A DNA stretch of 64,000 bases from NCBI RefSeq assembly GCF_037392515.1, contig NC_090280.1:17424001-17488000 (forward strand). The letters are read 5' to 3'. Shown here piece after piece: positions 61,401-64,000 of this stretch; positions within the stretch are counted from its first letter, which is position 1, and the number at the start of each line of letters is the position of its first letter. Below the pieces are notes generated by a model that was not told the origin of the DNA, did not search any database, and saw nothing but the letters and a program-made list of their open reading frames with translations. The translations under genes were made by a program, and so were the position numbers. The DNA is from Haliotis asinina (taxonomy: Eukaryota; Mollusca; Gastropoda; Lepetellida; Haliotidae).

Positions 61401-62940
61401 CCACGCACATGGAAAGACTGACTGTAAGAACACTCATACCAACCATACCAGTGAAATACCAACAATAACTTCCTGCAAGATAACTGGACTGTATTATTGT
61501 TCAGTAAGAAAGAGAAACAGTAATGACAGAAGCTGTGCTGCCCGTTGTAAGACTTACGTATTGTTATGCTGAGAGGAGGTGAATATTGAGATCCCGAGGT
61601 TGTTGTGGCCACCCTGAACTGGTAAGTGACTCCTCGCTTCAGGTTGATGGCCAGATGAGAGTTGATGAAGCTGGTCGTGGTATTGCCGAGGTCTAGAATC
61701 TCAGTCTTACCATTGTGTAAATTCTTTTTCTCTATCTGGTACGACTGGAATGACATAGTGAGTGAGTTACTTTTACTCTGATTTTAGGGGCCTGTTCATA
61801 ATTTACAGGCGGGAGTGATTAGGATTGTTAGGAGGGTCCCTCATTCTTCAGGTGGAGGTAGGGGTGTCATCAGTTTTGCACACATGACATGGGCGTGGGG
61901 TGGGGGGGGGAAGGTTCACCTACTTTGTACATAAATTTGGGGTGGGGGCACAGTCACATTTTACTTGGTTTTCCATAAAATATCATCACCACCCTAGCCA
62001 TAAACTATGAATGGTCACTTAGCAGCAATATCACAACGCAGACACCAGACACAGTTTTGACATACTGTACCCATGTGGGGAATCAAACCCAGATCTTTGG
62101 TATGATGAGCAAACACTTTAACCACCAGGCTATCTCGCTATATTTTGGAATGAGAGTGGAATGGGTGTGAGAACATGGGTGTGTGTAGAAACAGAACATG
62201 ATGGGTTTTACTCGTTTTGTTATTCAATACTGCACACAGTAGTATTCCAGCTATATGGTAGCTGTTGGTAAATAATTAAATCAAACCCAACAATCCAACG
62301 ATCAACATCATAAACACTGATTAGGCAATTGGCATAGGAACCAGACCACTCGTCAGTCACCTTGTAGCACTATGACTGTAATAAGTCAAAGTAAGATCTA
62401 CAACTACTATCATCATGCAGAATGGGGCCCTGCAATTCCACATCCTGAAGATTAATGTAACCATCTGCAACATTAAGTTTCATGGTCGTTTGTAATTAAA
62501 CCTACCTGGCCGCTCCTTTGATCAAGAGCATGAGGATCTTTCAAAAACCTTCAGTTACGATGACATGAGTCAACTAAGTCAGCAAACCTAACCACCCAAT
62601 CCCATTGTTGCCTCTTATGACAAGCATAGGTTACTGAAGACAAATTCTAACTGGATCTTCACAGGTAAATTCTGTCTGGGCAAGACAAACCCATGGGCAG
62701 TTTCCAGTGCTTTCTAGATCTGAGAATGCTATTCGCCAACTCACCAAATGATGCAGTTGCCAATCACAAGCAAAAGTGGTGGGAACTGCTTTAAACCTTG
62801 AATCTCCTATCATAAACACTAAACACTTACTAAGGGAATGCCTCCATAGTAACAGGGTGCCTCCCATGTTATGTTGACAGAGATTTTCCCTTTCTTGTGC
62901 ACAAAAGCATATCTCAAGTTCTTTGGGGGAGCCTTGGAAT
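52391..62940 (-). CDS. SORL1: Sortilin-related receptor (SorLA/LR11) ortholog, C-terminal exons
   Basis: Partial gene; the N-terminus lies beyond the right edge. Exons on the - strand: 62940-62831, 61744-61558, 58963-58851, 54756-54597, 53867-53640 and 52455-52391. All have GT-AG ends and phases 0,1,0,1,1 after an incoming phase 1. The product holds two fibronectin III domains, a stalk, one transmembrane helix and a 50-60 residue tail. The tail matches SORL1 closely: HRRLQ, FANSHY (retromer VPS26 site), DDLGDDED acidic cluster and terminal DDVPLVIA (human DDVPMVIA, GGA binding). In animals SorLA sorts cargo such as APP between Golgi, endosomes and the cell surface. Each FN3 is a phase 1-1 module split by a phase-0 intron. 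The introns are unusually loaded with satellite and DIRS DNA. The identification is firm. Confidence 0.95.
52468..52506 (+). repeat. (GTGA/GCGA)n simple repeat
   Basis: A short gagtgagcgagcgag run, 13 bp outside the SORL1 last exon on its intron side, close to the acceptor. Confidence 0.85.
53640..53867 (-). CDS. SORL1: SORL1 exon: stalk, transmembrane helix and cytosolic FANSHY motif
   Basis: Acceptor gtttctttccag, donor GTAACAC. It encodes VSNVTAPNAQPSTS (stalk), a helix (LVAILVPIGVIVLILSTLL) and VRHRRLQRSFLAFANSHYDP. FANSHY is the known SorLA aromatic retrograde sorting motif bound by VPS26. It ends at AADDLG in phase 1, exactly where the human acidic cluster continues in the last exon. 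Confidence 0.95.
54597..54756 (-). CDS. SORL1: SORL1 exon: second half of last FN3 domain
   Basis: Acceptor cattgttccag, donor GTAAACTG. It encodes VDVTRTDTDF, then LSYTLEVGFTYNFTVEYNTK and ends KATVQCP, finishing the last FN3. NYT and NFT are N-glycosylation sequons. Phase 0 in, phase 1 out. Confidence 0.92.
54858..54947 (-). repeat. Dispersed repeat, copy of 733-823
   Basis: Lies in a SORL1 intron directly beside the outer end of the DIRS element at 54963. Orientation is opposite to the copy at 733. Confidence 0.6.
55680..56556 (-). pseudogene. DIRS tyrosine recombinase, frameshifted
   Basis: An open stretch of 198 codons starts at 56556 with a recombinase N-terminal pattern (STIRSYSTAISTF) and the first catalytic arginine in SGRRVGDLH. 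The frame then shifts; SYGGGKAGSPASKQTLSR continues in another frame near 55940-55990, and the downstream SVR/AVATSKAFA helix appears in two frames at 55800-55870. An internal stop follows. The order and motifs match DIRS/Crypton-like YR domains; as it stands the gene is broken. Confidence 0.7.
56930..57500 (-). pseudogene. DIRS RT C-terminal remnant and RNase H
   Basis: Across two frames the - strand reads an RT-connection pattern (RMCSIQQALASLWAH, LQWWTEVGNLSKGVPL), then RNase H motifs with all acidic positions: QTDVSLTGWG, ELKAERF, LQLDNRTAMTYI and NVRADALSRW. The KQGGT and LLWCDKY blocks between them are typical of DIRS RNase H. RT motifs with the YxDD-type active site are absent, so the 5' part was deleted. 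Frame changes show that it is not translated as one protein. Confidence 0.75.
57890..58035 (-). pseudogene. DIRS gag-like zinc-motif fragment
   Basis: The - strand reads CSTCGTNIPLPDKHDKCMCC and then a CELCLGFSPRARK block, the two-part cysteine/histidine motif seen at the start of metazoan DIRS first ORFs. A stop follows soon after. No clear ATG in this frame lies directly upstream. Confidence 0.55.
58683..58830 (-). mobile_element. tRNA-derived SINE next to a SORL1 exon
   Basis: ttttccagcaatatcactgc, acattgtacctatgtaggag, reverse complement of the family; it ends 20 bp from the exon at 58851. Confidence 0.7.
58851..58963 (-). CDS. SORL1: SORL1 exon: first half of last FN3 domain
   Basis: Acceptor tgtcttgcag, donor GTGAGTC. 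It encodes AYAAPINLEAIHLGQGKVLL then RWRAPTMDRPPVTNSSQ, again with the FN3 tryptophan. It is not open as a long ORF; recognition rests on splice sites, phase and the FN3 pattern continuing into 54756. The satellite array stops only about 50 nt before its acceptor. Confidence 0.9.
59013..61434 (+). repeat. 68-bp satellite array, about 36 copies, filling a SORL1 intron
   Basis: Unit of the type gcacatggaaagactgactg ... caatatcctgcatgttatct, period 68 bp (for example 59461 to 59529). Variants (accgacaat, aacagtgac, ctatctaaac) recur exactly 748 bp apart, so an 11-unit block of about 59150-59898 is duplicated as about 59898-60646. It occupies 93 percent of the 2594-bp intron between SORL1 exons at 61558 and 58963. 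Confidence 0.95.
61558..61744 (-). CDS. SORL1: SORL1 exon: second half of penultimate FN3 domain
   Basis: Acceptor gtcattccag, donor GTAAGTC. It starts SYQIEKKN (FN3 C strand) and contains INLKRGVTYQFRVATTTSGS, the usual F-G strand pattern, then PPLSITIP. It joins the previous exon in phase 0 and the next in phase 1. Immediately downstream in the intron, 124 nt from the donor, the 68-bp satellite begins. Confidence 0.92.
62010..62138 (-). mobile_element. tRNA-derived SINE
   Basis: tactgtacccatgtggggaa, tcaaacccagatctttggta, ctttaaccaccaggctatct. Confidence 0.8.
62225..62380 (-). mobile_element. Second-family SINE-like repeat
   Basis: cacagtagtattccagctat, gttggtaaataattaaatca, then caatccaacgatcaacatca. 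Confidence 0.65.
62831..62940 (-). CDS. SORL1: SORL1 exon: first half of penultimate FN3 domain
   Basis: Begins after acceptor ttcctacag in phase 1 and ends before GTAAGTG in phase 0. It encodes APPKNLRYAF at the FN3 start and ISVNITWEAP with the conserved B-strand tryptophan, then YYGGIPL. The upstream partner exon is outside the window or hidden beyond the minisatellite at 63010-63760. Confidence 0.9.
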
Positions 62941-63009
62941 CTGTAGGAAAAGGAAGAATTCTTACATTATGGAAAACAATGACATTTGGATGAAGTGTCA
63001 AGAGATTGG

Positions 63010-63765
63010 ATAAAATATTGAGGGGTTGGGCGAAGTGTACAGAGGTTGGACAAAGTGTTGAGGGGCTGGACAAAGGGTCAAGAGGTCATACAAGGTGTGT
63101 CAAGGGTTTGGACAAAGAGTCAGAGGTCATACAAGGTGTGTCAAGGGTTTGGACAAAGTGTCGAGGGGCTGGACAAAGTGTCAAGAGGTCATAAAAGGTG
63201 TGTCAAGGGTTTGGACAAAGTGTCAAGAGGTCATACAAGGTGTGTCGAGGGGCTGGACAAAGAGTCAGAGGTCATACAAGGTGTGTCAAGGGTTTGGACA
63301 AAGTGTCGAGGGGCTGGACAAAGTGTCAAGAGGTCATACAAGGTGTGTCCAGGGACTGGACAAAGTGTCAAGAGGTCATACAAGGTGTGTCAAGGGTTTG
63401 GACAAAGTGTCAAGAGGTCATACAAGGTGTGTCAAGGGGCTGGACAAAGTGTCAAGAGGTCATACAAGGTGTGTCAAGGGTTTGGACAAAGTGTCGAGGG
63501 GCTGGACAAAGTGTCAAGAGGTCATACAAGGTGTGACAAGGGTTTGGACAAAGTGTCAAGAGGTCATACAAGGTGTGTCAAGGGTTTGGACAAAGTGTCA
63601 AGAGGTCATACAAGGTGTGTCAAAGGTTTGGACAAAGTGTCAAGGGGTTGGGCAAAGTGTAGAGAGGTTGGAGCAAGTGTCAAGCGACTGGACGCTGTGT
63701 TCAGGACTTGGATGTAGTGTCAAGGGTTTGGTCGATGTATCAAGGAGTTGGATGAGTAAGTGAGA
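63010..63765 (+). repeat. 21/42-bp minisatellite in SORL1 intron
   Basis: Built on a 21-bp motif of the ggacaaagtgtcaagaggt type, arranged in 42-bp and 63-bp composites. The period is a multiple of three, so long open frames run through it; they have no coding value. Confidence 0.9.
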
Positions 63766-63870
63766 GTTCAGTTTTAAATAATCAAGTGCGGACCAGACAA
63801 ATCCAGTGATCAACATCATGAGCATCGATCTGCACAACTGGGAACCAATGACATGTGTCAACCAAATTAT
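63765..63870 (-). mobile_element. Second-family SINE-like repeat, fragment
   Basis: taaataatcaagtgcggacc, atccagtgatcaacatcatg, gcatcgatctgcacaactgg; it ends at the second DIRS copy. Confidence 0.65.
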
Positions 63871-63874
63871 ACAA

Positions 63875-64000
63875 ACCTGTAGAGGTTATGAATTCTTTGA
63901 AGAATGTCCTCCTTGGGGTACATATATAGCATTAAAATGTCCATTTAAAAATGCCTACGACAGTTGTAACAATATTGAATAAATATTTTACAAAACAAAA
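63875..64000. mobile_element. Terminal repeat of a second DIRS copy, cut by the window edge
   Basis: Starts cctgtagaggtt, then gaattctttgaag and ccttggggtacatatata, matching the outer end of the element at 54963 with several substitutions. Only about 125 bp is visible. Confidence 0.65.

Noticed and set aside
59013-61434. Regular 68-bp repeats that might look like a CRISPR array
   Set aside because: The whole 68-bp unit is repeated with no unique spacers, in a eukaryotic intron; it is a satellite.
63046-63763. Overlapping 222-223 codon + strand frames
   Set aside because: They come from a 21-bp repeat lacking stops in those frames, lie in a SORL1 intron and have no domain.

Overview
This is intron-rich, AT-rich eukaryotic nuclear DNA from a bilaterian, most likely a gastropod mollusc of the abalone (Haliotis) type. 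The evidence is split genes with GT-AG introns of correct phase, dense tRNA-derived SINEs of a form typical of abalone genomes, several MITE families, a DIRS retrotransposon and satellite arrays. The species call is inference, resting mainly on the SINE body. No bacterial-style gene, CRISPR array or genuine tRNA/rRNA gene is visible.

Two convergent genes occupy the window. On the + strand, 10741-28994, eight exons join in perfect phase into a 396-residue type I membrane receptor: signal peptide, V-type Ig domain, second Ig domain, short stalk, transmembrane helix and a cytoplasmic tail ending in a canonical ITIM (LHYADL) and an ITSM-like motif (TEYASI). The two tyrosines are 25 residues apart, as in vertebrate PD-1. 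I know of no named ortholog; it reads as an invertebrate inhibitory immune-type receptor. Two further phase-0 terminal exon candidates lie downstream, at 37706-37909 (acidic tail ending in a PDZ-ligand-like SAV) and about 41872-42072. They may be alternative tails of the same receptor.

On the - strand, 62940 down to 52391, six exons encode the C-terminal part of a SORL1 (SorLA/LR11) ortholog: two fibronectin III domains, transmembrane helix, the FANSHY retromer motif, an acidic cluster and a C-terminal DDVPLVIA GGA-type signal. The VPS10p and LDL-receptor parts lie beyond the right edge. Its introns are packed with repeats: a 36-copy 68-bp satellite with an 11-mer higher-order duplication, an internally deleted DIRS element with its diagnostic internal complementary region, and a 21-bp minisatellite.

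Layout: 1-10740 is intergenic, rich in SINEs and MITEs. 10741-28994 is the Ig receptor, with intron 1 carrying a Tc1-type relic, a long inverted duplication and a TA-type MITE. 28995-42210 holds the candidate 3' UTR and alternative last exons. 42210-52390 is mostly unannotated and may be partly SORL1 3' UTR. 52391-62940 is SORL1. 62941-64000 is a SORL1 intron with a minisatellite and the edge of a second DIRS copy. The two genes show no direct functional link.
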